Positions 8,814 through 18,089 are shown, counted from the first letter of the stretch. The stretch is DNA of 45,306 nt from JBFEUI01 sp041547565 (GCA_041547565.1 JBFEUI010000008.1:1-45306), one strand, 5' to 3'. Program-made: numbers and translations. The notes: generated by a model from the sequence alone, not told the origin.

Positions 8814-10273
8814 TATGCCGCCTTGCTCTTTTGCTCACGGTTGATCGCCTTGGCAATGCGGAAGTACTGCACCAGCGGGATGGCGGCCGGGCAGACATAG
8901 GTGCAGCAACCGCACTCGAAGCAGTCATTGAGGTGGTAACGTTGTTCCATCTCCTCGTACTGGCGTTTGGCGGCGAGCAGACCGAGTTGCGTGGGATTGA
9001 GGTGCATGGGACATGCCTGGACACACAGGCCACATTTAATGCATGGCTGGCGCTTGCGACTCTCCTCGGCGATGGCCTCTTCGTTGAACACCAGCAGTCC
9101 TGAAACCCCCTTGGTGATCGGCACATCAAGCGAGGCGACGGCATTGCCCATCATGGGCCCGCCCACGATCACCTCGTTCTCCTTGCCGACGGTGCCCACC
9201 TGCTCCAGTACAAAACGGATCGGGGTACCCAGCGGCACGATATAGTTGCCGGGCTTTTTCACCGCCGGCCCATCGACAGTGATCACCCGCTCGATAAGAC
9301 CCTGTCCGCGCGGCAGCAGTGTGCCGATCTGTGACAGGGTGCCGACATTGTTGCTGCACACGCCGACATCGTAGGAGTGCCCCCCGGAGGGCACTTCACG
9401 CCCCAGCAGGGTCTTGATCAGCAGCTTCTCGGCACCCTGCGGATACTTGGTTTGCACCGCCTCCACGCTTATCGGATCGTCCTCGCGCAGCGCCTTGCGT
9501 ATCGCGATTATTGCGTCGGGCTTGTTGTCCTCGACGCCGATGACTGCCTGTTTCGCGCCGGTGGCGCGCAGGCAGAAACGTATGCCATCGAGCATGCTTT
9601 CGGTCTGCTCGACCATGACCCGGTGGTCGGTGGTCAGGTACGGCTCACACTCACAGCCGTTCACCACAAAGGTATCAATGCTGTGCCCCTCGGGGACGGA
9701 CAGTTTCACGTGCGTGGGGAAGGCCGCACCGCCAAGTCCCACCATGCCGCTGTCACGTATCGCATCGATAATCGCCTGCGGCGCCATGGTGTTGGGATCT
9801 TGCGGCAACTCGTAGCGCACCTGCTGGTCATCAGCCTCGTACACCTTGAGAATGATCGTCTCGGTCTTCGGGCCCCTGACGCTGGGCATAAGTTCAATCG
9901 CCTCAATCACCCCGGTGGCCGGGGCATGAATCGGTGCCGAGACAAAGCCGTCCGCCGCGGCGATGGGTTCGCCGCGTACCACCTCCTGTCCGGGTGTGAC
10001 CAGCGGTCGGGCCGGTTTGCCGATGTGCTGCGCCAACGGCAGGAAAAGCCGCGGTGCAAAACCTAGGCGACGAATTTTACTGCGGTGGGTTGCCGTTTTG
10101 TGCTCGCCCGGATGGATCCCGTGGGAGAAGGTCTTGTTTGCAAACCACAGGCGTATGCCGGACACCCCTTTTCCTACTATCCCGCTTAACCCGGCGAAAA
10201 AAGATTCCCTCCCATGGGGGAGGGATAAGTCCTTTGGGGAGGGATGGAAAATAGGTGAGCGTTCGGCAGGCAT
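8813..10273 (-). CDS. rnfC: Rnf electron transport complex subunit C (NADH/ferredoxin side)
   Basis: 486 aa. Core is normal: biotin-like N-terminal domain from about residue 52 (HGIHPGEHK, LPLAQHIGKPA), NADH/FMN-binding Complex1_51K-like domain (GGAAFPTHVKL; CEPYLTTDHR), SLBB segment, and two 4Fe-4S motifs (Cys411/414/417/421 and Cys451/454/457/461). The odd part is the first roughly 45 residues, which have no counterpart in typical RnfC and are encoded by repeat-like DNA containing a palindrome (10205-10224). A good Shine-Dalgarno AAGGAG just after the PFOR stop supports the ATG at 10273; internal GTG codons nearer the core are alternatives. Confidence 0.93.
   Translation of the reverse strand: MPAERSPIFHPSPKDLSLPHGRESFFAGLSGIVGKGVSGIRLWFANKTFSHGIHPGEHKTATHRSKIRRLGFAPRLFLPLAQHIGKPARPLVTPGQEVVRGEPIAAADGFVSAPIHAPATGVIEAIELMPSVRGPKTETIILKVYEADDQQVRYELPQDPNTMAPQAIIDAIRDSGMVGLGGAAFPTHVKLSVPEGHSIDTFVVNGCECEPYLTTDHRVMVEQTESMLDGIRFCLRATGAKQAVIGVEDNKPDAIIAIRKALREDDPISVEAVQTKYPQGAEKLLIKTLLGREVPSGGHSYDVGVCSNNVGTLSQIGTLLPRGQGLIERVITVDGPAVKKPGNYIVPLGTPIRFVLEQVGTVGKENEVIVGGPMMGNAVASLDVPITKGVSGLLVFNEEAIAEESRKRQPCIKCGLCVQACPMHLNPTQLGLLAAKRQYEEMEQRYHLNDCFECGCCTYVCPAAIPLVQYFRIAKAINREQKSKAA
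10205..10244. repeat. Palindrome/REP-like sequence inside the rnfC 5' end
   Basis: On the plus strand TCCCTCCCATGGGGGAGGGA (10206-10225) is a near-perfect palindrome, followed by a second copy of the right arm, GGGGAGGGA, at 10236-10244. Such sequence is typical of intergenic repeats rather than coding DNA, yet it is read through in frame by rnfC. See the finding on the rnfC N-terminus. Confidence 0.5.
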
Positions 10274-10287
10274 GCGCTTGCGTCTCC

Positions 10288-13200
10288 TTACTGGAATTTC
10301 TCGGCTCGTTTAATCAACTTGTCGAGATCCTTCTCTGTACTGTTGAACGGCGTGCCCGGGTGGATAACACCGGCCGTGCATTTCTCCGCCGCGCGCACGA
10401 TATCCTTGAAGGTACCGGCCTTGGGGTCGACGATGACTGCCTTTTTCTCATCGTTGTAGGCGAAGATATTCGGGTTGATGTCGATGCACTCGTCGCACGC
10501 GGTGCACTCGGGCGTTTCGATCCAGACCGGGTCAAAGCCGTTGCTGCCGGCACTGGTGCCGTTACCGCCGTTCGCACCGTTGCCTGCCGCCTTGCCGTGA
10601 CCGTTGCCCCCGTTTGCCGGGGTTGAGGTCAACACATCGGCAAGGTCGCTGGCGCTGTTGCCCGAGGCGAGCGACAGCAGGCTGCTGGTCAGCTTCTGAG
10701 CCATGTCGACACGTGCCTGTTCGGCAATCCGGTCGACATCGACAACCTGATCGACGCCGGTGAGAGATTTGAGCTGGCGCCAGAAGTCACGCCGCTCCTC
10801 GGTCGAACGCACCAGTTCCTCTGATACCAGCACCCGCATCAGGCGGTTCTTGGCATCGACCGCCCAGATGTAGGGGTACTGGCCTTCACGCTCATCCTCA
10901 TCCAATTCGAGAAACTCGTGCAGCGGTAGCATTTCATCCGTCCAGGTCTCGGGCGGGGCCTTCTTGAAGTGCTTGCGAAAGCGTCCCTCGGTCACGGCGA
11001 AATCAGCAAAGGTCATCGGTGTCTCGAGCCTGGCCTGTTTGCCGTCCTCGTCCACATAGTCGATGCTGTACATCGGCCAGTCGCTGTCCATGGCCGGATT
11101 GCCCTCCAGGTCGGCGCACTCGGCGAAGGTCACGCCGGCATCCGGGTCATACTTGAACAACGGGTAGGCGCGTGATTCGACCGCCAGTTTGCTCTGCTGC
11201 TCGGAGGTATCGTCGCCGACACCGTGTTCCGGCGGACATACCGCATAGATGTTGAACAGTGCCGGGCGTCGGCTGTTCAGCCCCTCGATGTAGCCCTCGA
11301 TCAGGTGGGTGACATTGGAGATGGCGCCCTGCAGCACGTAGCTGGTGCGGTGGGTCATGGCGATAAGGCTCATCTCCTTGCGTGTCTCCTCCTTGCCCTT
11401 CATTGTCTTGCTGTAGGGGGCCATGTCTGAGACCTGGCTGATAAAGCCGGAGGTACAGGCTTGGCCGCCGGTGTTGGAGTAGACCTGGGTGTCGAGCACC
11501 AGCACCTTGATCGGCATGCCGGACATCATCATGCGCGAGAGGTTCTGGAAGCCGATGTCGTACATCGCGCCATCACCGCCGACCGACACCACGGGCGGAC
11601 AGAGCTTGAACTCCTCGTCGCTGAACTGGCGCCAGTTGAAGTGGGTGAAGAAGGCGTCGTGTTCATTCGGGTTGTACTTGCCCTGCAGTTCGAGCTCGGC
11701 CATGCGAATGGCCTTGAAACCCTCTGCCATCTTGCTCATGTGCCCCTCGAAGATGCCCATCGCCATGGACGGGGAGTCCTGGAACAGGTTTGACGCCCAG
11801 GGGAAGGGGTAGGGGTTGTAGGGGAAGGTCGAGCCCCAGACGGAGGTGCAGCCGGTGGCATTGATAATGCCCATCTCGGCACGGCCGCGGCCATTGTTGC
11901 TCTGGGTGTACTGTTGTTTCAGATAGCGCAATTTCTCCAGCAACTGGCTGACCCACTTGAGCCACTGCTGGTCCAGCGGGGTGGCTTCCTGGTCCAGGCT
12001 GGCGGATAGTTCGGAGAGGGTCAGGTCATCGTCCCGGTGCGCCTCGACCACGCTATTGATGGCAGTGACATTGCTCAGATCGACGGTGTCGGCCAGCTTG
12101 AGACGGATGTGGCGCTCCATTCCCTCGATCAACTCATCGAGCTTTGCCAGCTGTTTTTTCACGCGCGACTGCATCAGGGCGGTGACGGTACCGGTAAACA
12201 GGTGAATAACGGTTTTCTCGCCGCAACCGAGGCAGGCGCCGTCGCCGCAGGACATGGAGTTATAGTTGAGTTTGTCCAGCAGCAGCGTTTCCAGAGCGCC
12301 GATACGCTCGTCCAGGTCGTCGATGCGGATAAAATCAGGATGCGTGGTGGGCAGGTCTAGCCAGTACTCCCAGTCCTTGCGCAGCGTGGTAATCGACTTG
12401 TCGGTCTGGGTGACCGCTTCCAGCGCCTTGTCCTCGCAGACGGTGACGCACTCCATGCAGCCCTTGCAGGTGTAAGGGTTGACGGTAATGGAAAACAGAC
12501 CGCCACTGCCGGCGGCTTTTTTCTCGCGGTTGCCGTAATAGGGCTTGGTGATGGCAAACTGGAACGAACCGAGCGAGTCGAGGAACCAGCCGAACTCCTT
12601 CTCCAGTGACGCCTTCTGCGTCCCTTCCAGTTCGGACTCGGCCAGCGTCTCCAGAATTGCCTGGTCCAGCACGTTGCGCACATTGGCCGCCTCACCGGCC
12701 TGCTCCAGCAGCGGGCGCAGCTTTTTCTCCACCGTGCGTACAGCCCGGCGCAGATGCTGGGTCGGCTTGCCGCTCTTTTCGATGCGGCTGATTGTGGTGT
12801 TGAACACCTCGGCAACGGAGTTGACCAGCCCCGGAATGGCGCTGTCCGGGCAGACGGTATAACAGTCGCCGCAGGCGGTGCAGTTCTCCGGGATCCATTT
12901 CGGGTATTCGAAGCGGATCTGGGTCATGTCACGGTAGACGCCGGTGGCGGCAGGCAGCAGGCTCAGTCCCATGAACGGGTCGACCAGGTTGTCACTGCCC
13001 TGACCGCTCTGGTAGAAGCTGCCGGTCTGTTCCCAGAAACGGTGGATGTCGCTGATGCCACCGTCGCCGTCGGGCATGCGCTTGAGCATGATCGGCAGGG
13101 CGGCAGATTTCTTTTGCGCCTGCATCAGGGTGGAGCCGACAGGCTTGTCGGTGATCTCCCGGCACTCGTCAAAGCCGCGCCGTACCACGCGCAGGTTGTC

Positions 13201-15237
13201 CTCGACGACACGCTTGCCCTTGGAGCCGAACTTGGCCTGCAGTTGATCTTCAATGGCCTTGAACAGGCCCTTCTCATCAAGGTTGGAGCGCTCCATCAAC
13301 GGGGAGGCGGCGAAGAAGGCGCCCTGGAAGGCGTTGCCCTGCATACGGAATTGCAGTTCGGGATTGGAGGCCTCTTCACGGGCGATCTTGAAGCCGTCGA
13401 CGAAGAATACGCGGATATCATGATCGACGATGTAGCGCTGGGCATGCATCGGGATGGTCTCCCACACCGCCTCGGCGGAGTCGAGATTGCTCTGAATGAT
13501 AAAGGCGCCGCCGTCATTCAGCCCGTACAGGGGATTGGAGTGGCCGAACACATTGGGATCCGGGGAAAGGACCACATCCACATAGTGGTACTCGCAGTTG
13601 ATGCGGATCGGTTCGGGGGCGGCAGAGAGGTAGTAGGTGGTCGGTTGCCCCTTCTTCTCCGAACCGTATTTGGGATTGGCCTTGATGTCGTAACCGAGCA
13701 GGTCGTAGAGCGTCATCGCCAGGTTCTTGCCGGTGGTGATGGCGCCCCAGCCGCCGACCGAATGCATGCGCACGGTGATACTGCCCTTGGGCATCAGGTT
13801 GGGATTCTCGCTGCCACGCAGCGCCATCTCCTTGATACCGGGATAGGCGTCCTGCAGCGCCTGCTGCTTCAGCTCCTGTTTGGGATTGGCCGATTCGTCA
13901 CGGACAAAATCGACGGACAGGTAGAAAAACTTGCGTTTCCTGCCGTCCTGGAGCATGTTCTCGACGGCCGCGATCAGCCCCTCGGGCTGCAGGTCACGAC
14001 TGCCCAGTCCATAACAGCCGGAGTAGAGACGGGGCTGGTGTTCAGGCTTGGCGTAGACCGGGTAGTTGGGGTAGGGCGGCTCATCCCAGCGGCCCACGTT
14101 GTTCTCCAGGCTCTTGGTGATCGAAGCGCGGATCTCACGCATCAGCGGCAGGTCCTCGGCCAGCGGCTGATCGGTACGCTCGAGCACGGCAACGCCTTTC
14201 TTGCCTTTCAGCGCCGCGGCGACCAGCTCCCCCGGGAACGGGCGGAACATGGTGATATTGAGTACACCGACCTTGATCTTGCGCGTGTCGCGCAGGTAAT
14301 CGGCAATCGCCTCGGCCTGCACGACCATGCTGCCCTGACCGACGATGACGTAGTCGGCATCCTCCATGCGGTAGCCATTAATACGGTGGTAACGGCGCCC
14401 GGTCATCTCGTAAAACTCGTCCATTACCTGATCGGTAAGCTCGGCGATATGCTCAAAGAAGTAGGGGCGTTGTGCCGCGACCGCCTGCATGTAGGCATCC
14501 TGGTTCTGCACGCTGCCTGACTGCATGGCGTTGTCCACATCCCAGATCTCGGGAATGCGGCGGCGCTTTTCGCCGTAGATCAGGCGTTGGGCAGGGGTGG
14601 GGGTATCGATAATATCATCAGGCTTACCGAGGAACTCCTCGATCAGTTCACGCTCCGGCACCTGCAGTGATTCGATGAGGTGGGTGGTAAGAAAACCGTC
14701 CTGTGCGATGGCGGCAGGGGTGAGTGACAACTCGGCGACCTTGCGGCCGATCAGGTTCAGGTCCGCCGCCTCCTGGGCGCTCTTGGCCATCAGCTGGAAA
14801 AAGCCAGTATCGTCGATACAGTGATAATCATCGTGGCCGCAGTGTACGTTCAGGCTCGCCTTGGTGATGGCACGACAGCCGATATTCAGTACGTAGGGGA
14901 GGCGTTTGCCGACTGCGGCGTACAGCGACTCGTGCATAAAGGCGACGCCCTGTGCCGAGGAGAAGTTGGTGGCACGCAGGCCGGTCATCGACATGCCCGC
15001 GGTGACGGCCGCCGCCGCGTGCTCGCTTTCCGGCTCGACAAAGATAAGTGGACGACCGGAGATATTCACATGTCCCTTGCCTACCTCTTCCGCCCAGTAT
15101 TCACCCATCTGTGTCGAGGGGGTGATCGGGTAGGCGCCCGCCGCATCGCTGGCCTCGCGCTCGCACATGATGACAGCACTGTTGCCATCCATGACCTGAC
15201 GGGTTCCGGGATATTTGAATGTTTTGGTTTTGCTCAT
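10288..15237 (-). CDS. nifJ: Very large single-chain pyruvate:ferredoxin oxidoreductase with fused ferredoxin
   Basis: 1649 aa from the ATG at 15237 (a GTG three codons upstream is possible; AGAGAG lies 8 bases before the ATG). It interconverts pyruvate + CoA with acetyl-CoA + CO2 + reduced ferredoxin, using thiamine diphosphate and Fe-S clusters. Domain order: alpha/TPP-pyrimidine domain (GAYPITPSTQMGEYW, about 38-52), CoA/swivel domain, gamma domain (VGGWGAITTGKNLA, about 497-510), two 4Fe-4S motifs (about 789-800 and 927-938), TPP-phosphate domain (GDGACLGCGEKT about 1001; GGDGAMYDIG about 1223; NTGGQACTSG about 1258), a Gly/Asn-rich linker (about 1543-1570) and a C-terminal ferredoxin-like domain (CTACDEC about 1581, EKC about 1621). 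Usual homologues are near 1170-1200 aa. It sits between rnfB and rnfC. Confidence 0.92.
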   Translation of the reverse strand: MSKTKTFKYPGTRQVMDGNSAVIMCEREASDAAGAYPITPSTQMGEYWAEEVGKGHVNISGRPLIFVEPESEHAAAAVTAGMSMTGLRATNFSSAQGVAFMHESLYAAVGKRLPYVLNIGCRAITKASLNVHCGHDDYHCIDDTGFFQLMAKSAQEAADLNLIGRKVAELSLTPAAIAQDGFLTTHLIESLQVPERELIEEFLGKPDDIIDTPTPAQRLIYGEKRRRIPEIWDVDNAMQSGSVQNQDAYMQAVAAQRPYFFEHIAELTDQVMDEFYEMTGRRYHRINGYRMEDADYVIVGQGSMVVQAEAIADYLRDTRKIKVGVLNITMFRPFPGELVAAALKGKKGVAVLERTDQPLAEDLPLMREIRASITKSLENNVGRWDEPPYPNYPVYAKPEHQPRLYSGCYGLGSRDLQPEGLIAAVENMLQDGRKRKFFYLSVDFVRDESANPKQELKQQALQDAYPGIKEMALRGSENPNLMPKGSITVRMHSVGGWGAITTGKNLAMTLYDLLGYDIKANPKYGSEKKGQPTTYYLSAAPEPIRINCEYHYVDVVLSPDPNVFGHSNPLYGLNDGGAFIIQSNLDSAEAVWETIPMHAQRYIVDHDIRVFFVDGFKIAREEASNPELQFRMQGNAFQGAFFAASPLMERSNLDEKGLFKAIEDQLQAKFGSKGKRVVEDNLRVVRRGFDECREITDKPVGSTLMQAQKKSAALPIMLKRMPDGDGGISDIHRFWEQTGSFYQSGQGSDNLVDPFMGLSLLPAATGVYRDMTQIRFEYPKWIPENCTACGDCYTVCPDSAIPGLVNSVAEVFNTTISRIEKSGKPTQHLRRAVRTVEKKLRPLLEQAGEAANVRNVLDQAILETLAESELEGTQKASLEKEFGWFLDSLGSFQFAITKPYYGNREKKAAGSGGLFSITVNPYTCKGCMECVTVCEDKALEAVTQTDKSITTLRKDWEYWLDLPTTHPDFIRIDDLDERIGALETLLLDKLNYNSMSCGDGACLGCGEKTVIHLFTGTVTALMQSRVKKQLAKLDELIEGMERHIRLKLADTVDLSNVTAINSVVEAHRDDDLTLSELSASLDQEATPLDQQWLKWVSQLLEKLRYLKQQYTQSNNGRGRAEMGIINATGCTSVWGSTFPYNPYPFPWASNLFQDSPSMAMGIFEGHMSKMAEGFKAIRMAELELQGKYNPNEHDAFFTHFNWRQFSDEEFKLCPPVVSVGGDGAMYDIGFQNLSRMMMSGMPIKVLVLDTQVYSNTGGQACTSGFISQVSDMAPYSKTMKGKEETRKEMSLIAMTHRTSYVLQGAISNVTHLIEGYIEGLNSRRPALFNIYAVCPPEHGVGDDTSEQQSKLAVESRAYPLFKYDPDAGVTFAECADLEGNPAMDSDWPMYSIDYVDEDGKQARLETPMTFADFAVTEGRFRKHFKKAPPETWTDEMLPLHEFLELDEDEREGQYPYIWAVDAKNRLMRVLVSEELVRSTEERRDFWRQLKSLTGVDQVVDVDRIAEQARVDMAQKLTSSLLSLASGNSASDLADVLTSTPANGGNGHGKAAGNGANGGNGTSAGSNGFDPVWIETPECTACDECIDINPNIFAYNDEKKAVIVDPKAGTFKDIVRAAEKCTAGVIHPGTPFNSTEKDLDKLIKRAEKFQ

Positions 15238-15279
15238 ATCAGGCACTCTCTAACAGATACGTCTGTAATAATTTGGGGC

Positions 15280-16173
15280 TTACGCGATTTCTTTTGCTTC
15301 CTTAACAGGCAGTGACTTTTGCCGGATGATGGGTTTGGCGCCAACACCCTTGACGGCAATGTCCTCCTTCTCGAACCAGACGATGGCACCGGTCGGGCAG
15401 CGCTCGATCGGGATGCGGGTGGCCAGCTCGTTCTTGCTGTAATCAACGGTGGCCAGGTTGTTCTGCATGGCGATCAGCCCTTCGGGGGCGTCGGCGGCAC
15501 AGCGTCCACAGGCATTGCAGGCAACCTCACACTTGTCCTCGGCCTTGTCGCCGAATTCCTGGTTTTTACAGGCAACCCACAGGCGGTGATTGATCGGCTG
15601 CAGCGAGAACAGATCCTTGGGGCAGACATCGACACAATCACCGCAGGCGGTGCATTTGTCCTCATCCACAACAGGCAGACCGTGACGGTCCATGGAGATG
15701 GCATCGAAATCACACACCACCTTGCAGTCGGCCAGGCCCAGGCAGCCCCAGGTGCAGGTCTTGCCGCCGCCGGATACCAATGCGGCCGCCCGGCAGGAAG
15801 AGAGTCCAGCGTAGTTGGCGCGTTGATAGGCCACGTGGTCGCCACCGGCACAGGCCAGGCGCGCTACCCGTTTGATTTGGTGTCCGGCATCGACACCGAG
15901 GAACTCAGCGATGGCCTCATTCATCTCCACCGCATTGACGGTGCACTGGCTCGGCTCAACCTTGCCATCGATCAACGACTCGGCGAAGGGGCGGCAGCCC
16001 GCTGTGCCGCACGCGCCACAGTTGGCACTGGGCAGCATCTCCTCGACCTCATCGATGCGCGGGTCTTCGTAGACATAGAGTTTGCGGTTGGCAATCGCCA
16101 GCAGGCCGGCAAGGGCAATACCCAGTGCCGCCATAAAACCGCTTGCAACAAGAATATGTGTTATTGAAGCCAT
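15280..16173 (-). CDS. rnfB: Rnf electron transport complex subunit B (Fe-S)
   Basis: 297 aa. N-terminal membrane helix (about 6-28), then the Fe-S domain ANCGACGTAGC with Cys52/55/60/77, a cysteine-rich middle, and ferredoxin motifs (Cys174/177/180/184 in CTACGDCVDVCP; Cys215/219/222/225). RnfB is the ferredoxin-facing subunit of the complex. It is longer than enterobacterial RnfB/RsxB (about 190 aa) and resembles the extended form. First gene of the operon; GGGGGAGG just upstream of the ATG is a strong ribosome site. It is separated from the PFOR gene by only about 40 bases. Confidence 0.95.
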   Translation of the reverse strand: MASITHILVASGFMAALGIALAGLLAIANRKLYVYEDPRIDEVEEMLPSANCGACGTAGCRPFAESLIDGKVEPSQCTVNAVEMNEAIAEFLGVDAGHQIKRVARLACAGGDHVAYQRANYAGLSSCRAAALVSGGGKTCTWGCLGLADCKVVCDFDAISMDRHGLPVVDEDKCTACGDCVDVCPKDLFSLQPINHRLWVACKNQEFGDKAEDKCEVACNACGRCAADAPEGLIAMQNNLATVDYSKNELATRIPIERCPTGAIVWFEKEDIAVKGVGAKPIIRQKSLPVKEAKEIA

Positions 16174-16282
16174 CAGCCGACCTCCCCCGTATATATCCCG
16201 CTTATAAACGCGGTTATCTATCCTTGACTGGAAGTCTATTAATGTCTTAAATATTTATCTAATCAATTATTTCAATTTTATT

Positions 16283-16305
16283 TATTAAATATAATCCATT
16301 TAATA
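16283..16305. promoter_or_regulatory. Candidate LysR-type operator between rnfB and the LysR gene
   Basis: TATTAAAT (16283-16290) and ATTTAATA (16298-16305) are perfect 8-base inverted arms with a 7-base spacer; the pattern includes T-N11-A (T16286, A16298), the classical LysR-type site. It lies in a very AT-rich 195-base divergent region, about 64 bases before the LysR start and 110 before the rnfB start, as expected for a regulator that controls its divergent operon. Confidence 0.55.
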
Positions 16306-16368
16306 TTTAGTATTAATTCTTATCTGTTCTATACTTTTTATAGTTGAATTTAATCATCAGGTGATGCC

Positions 16369-17310
16369 ATGCCGTCGACTCCACCGCTTTACTACAAACA
16401 AAACCGTCTCAAGCAGCTGCGGGCATTCTGTTTTGCCGCACGAACCGGGAGTATCTCGCTGGCGGCAGAAGAGCTGTTTCTCAGCCAACCCTCGGTCACG
16501 CTGCAGATCCAGGCCCTTGAGCGGGAGATGGATATAACGCTGTTTGAACGGCGCGGGCCGCAAATCAAGCTCACTCCGGAGGGGGAGATCCTCTACCAGC
16601 TGTCGGCCCCGCTGGTGGAGGGTATCGACAAGTTGCAGGAGAGCTTTGCCGCGGAGTACGGCAAGCTGGAGTCCGGCGAGCTGAATATCGCCGCCGGCGA
16701 ATCGACCATACTTTATATATTGCCCGAACACATCAAGCGCTTCGCCGATGCCTACCCGAATATCCGCCTGAAACTGCACAATGTGACGGGGCGTGACGGT
16801 ATGGCGATGCTGCGGGCCGATGAAGCCGATTTTGCGGTCGGTTCCATGCTCGAGATCCCGGACGACATCATCTACCGGCCCAGCGTCACCTTTGACCCGA
16901 CACTGATCACGCCGCTGGATCACCCGCTGGCCGGCAAGGAGAAGATCCGCCTGGAGGAGATCAGCCCCTACGGCCTGATCCTGCCCCCGCGCCACCTGAG
17001 TACCTGGCGCATGGTCGACCTGGTGTTTCGCCAGAATAACGTGAGTTATCAGGTTTCACTCGAGGCTGGCGGATGGGAGGTCATCAAGAAATATGTCGAG
17101 CTCGGCATGGGTATCTCCATCGTCACAGACGTCTGCCTGACCGACTGTGACCAGGTGGCACGCATGCCGCTCGGCCACTATTTCCCCAAGCGCAGTTACG
17201 GCATCGTCATGCGCAAGGGCAAGTTTCTCTCACCCCAGGCGTTGCGCTTTATAGAAATGATGGATCCGGAGTTTCTGTCTGAAGAGGGATTGAAAGAGGA
17301 GAAGGGGTAG
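16369..17310 (+). CDS. LysR-family transcriptional regulator, divergent to rnf operon
   Basis: 313 aa. N-terminal winged HTH (about residues 14-72: LKQLRAFCFAARTGSISLAAEELFLSQPS in pieces) and a C-terminal periplasmic-binding-protein-like effector domain (about 95-295). The effector domain has the look of the CysB/Cbl branch (GWEVIKKYVELGMGISIVTD), but the ligand cannot be told. It is transcribed away from rnfB and the pcm gene follows three bases after its stop. By position it most likely controls the rnf-PFOR-ppsA-ppsR operon. Confidence 0.92.
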   Translation: MPSTPPLYYKQNRLKQLRAFCFAARTGSISLAAEELFLSQPSVTLQIQALEREMDITLFERRGPQIKLTPEGEILYQLSAPLVEGIDKLQESFAAEYGKLESGELNIAAGESTILYILPEHIKRFADAYPNIRLKLHNVTGRDGMAMLRADEADFAVGSMLEIPDDIIYRPSVTFDPTLITPLDHPLAGKEKIRLEEISPYGLILPPRHLSTWRMVDLVFRQNNVSYQVSLEAGGWEVIKKYVELGMGISIVTDVCLTDCDQVARMPLGHYFPKRSYGIVMRKGKFLSPQALRFIEMMDPEFLSEEGLKEEKG

Positions 17311-17313
17311 GGC

Positions 17314-17967
17314 ATGGAGGGCCCTGAGCGCATGCTGGCGGACATCCACCGTGAAGTGGCTTATACCCGTTCACTTACCGGGATGGAAGAGTTCTCCGAG
17401 CGAGTGTATCAGGCCATGGCCAGCGTACCCCGGCACAAATTCGTCCCCGAACACCTGGTTGAACGCGCTTATGACAACAACCCGTTGCCGATCGGCTACG
17501 GTCAGACCATCTCGCAGCCGTATATCGTCGCCCTCATCGCCGAGCTGCTGGAAACCGAAGCGGATGATGTGGTGCTGGAGGTGGGTACGGGCTCGGGTTA
17601 CCAGGCGGCGGTCATTTCACGGCTGGTCAAGCAGGTCTATACCACCGAGATCGTCCCACAGTTGGCGGAACAAGCACGCGAGCGCCTGGTAAATCTCGGC
17701 TACGACAACATCGAGGTCAGTGCCGCAGACGGCTACTACGGCCTGACCGAGCATGCCCCCTATGACGGCATTATCGTTACCGCCGCGGCACCGGTTGTCC
17801 CCAGGGCGCTGGTCGAGCAACTGGCGGTCGGTGCACGCCTGATCCTGCCCGTCGGCCAGCCCTTTTCATACCAGGAGTTGGTGATGGTGGAGAAGGAGGA
17901 TGAGGAACGGCTGAAGACCAGACACATCCTCGGCGTCAGCTTCGTACCGCTGACCGGCAAGCACTGA
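17314..17967 (+). CDS. pcm: Protein-L-isoaspartate O-methyltransferase
   Basis: 217-aa SAM-dependent methyltransferase that repairs isoaspartyl residues in damaged proteins. Motif I VLEVGTGSGYQAAV (about residues 87-100), the substrate segment PLPIGYGQTISQPYIVA (about 58-74) and post-motif YDGIIVTAAAP are all present. Full length for the family. Starts 3 bases after the LysR stop with GGAGAAGGGG in the end of that gene as ribosome site, so it is cotranscribed with the regulator. No surE or rpoS neighbour is present. Confidence 0.94.
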   Translation: MEGPERMLADIHREVAYTRSLTGMEEFSERVYQAMASVPRHKFVPEHLVERAYDNNPLPIGYGQTISQPYIVALIAELLETEADDVVLEVGTGSGYQAAVISRLVKQVYTTEIVPQLAEQARERLVNLGYDNIEVSAADGYYGLTEHAPYDGIIVTAAAPVVPRALVEQLAVGARLILPVGQPFSYQELVMVEKEDEERLKTRHILGVSFVPLTGKH

Positions 17968-18089
17968 AACGGGAGGGCCGTCCATAATTACAAAGAACAT
18001 TAGAATAATAATGTAACTACTTGTGTTTAATATCTATTGTTCCTATGTCTGACTCCATAAAAAGGGATGCAAGCCACCTGCCTTGAGAC

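Noticed and set aside
12754..14520. A 588-codon open frame on the plus strand inside the PFOR gene
   Set aside because: It is the antisense shadow of conserved PFOR sequence and has no ribosome site or recognisable domain.
10288..15237. Two or more separate genes mistaken for one PFOR
   Set aside because: The frame is open over the whole length, the conserved PFOR domains follow in the normal order, and no internal start has a good ribosome site or domain break that I can see.
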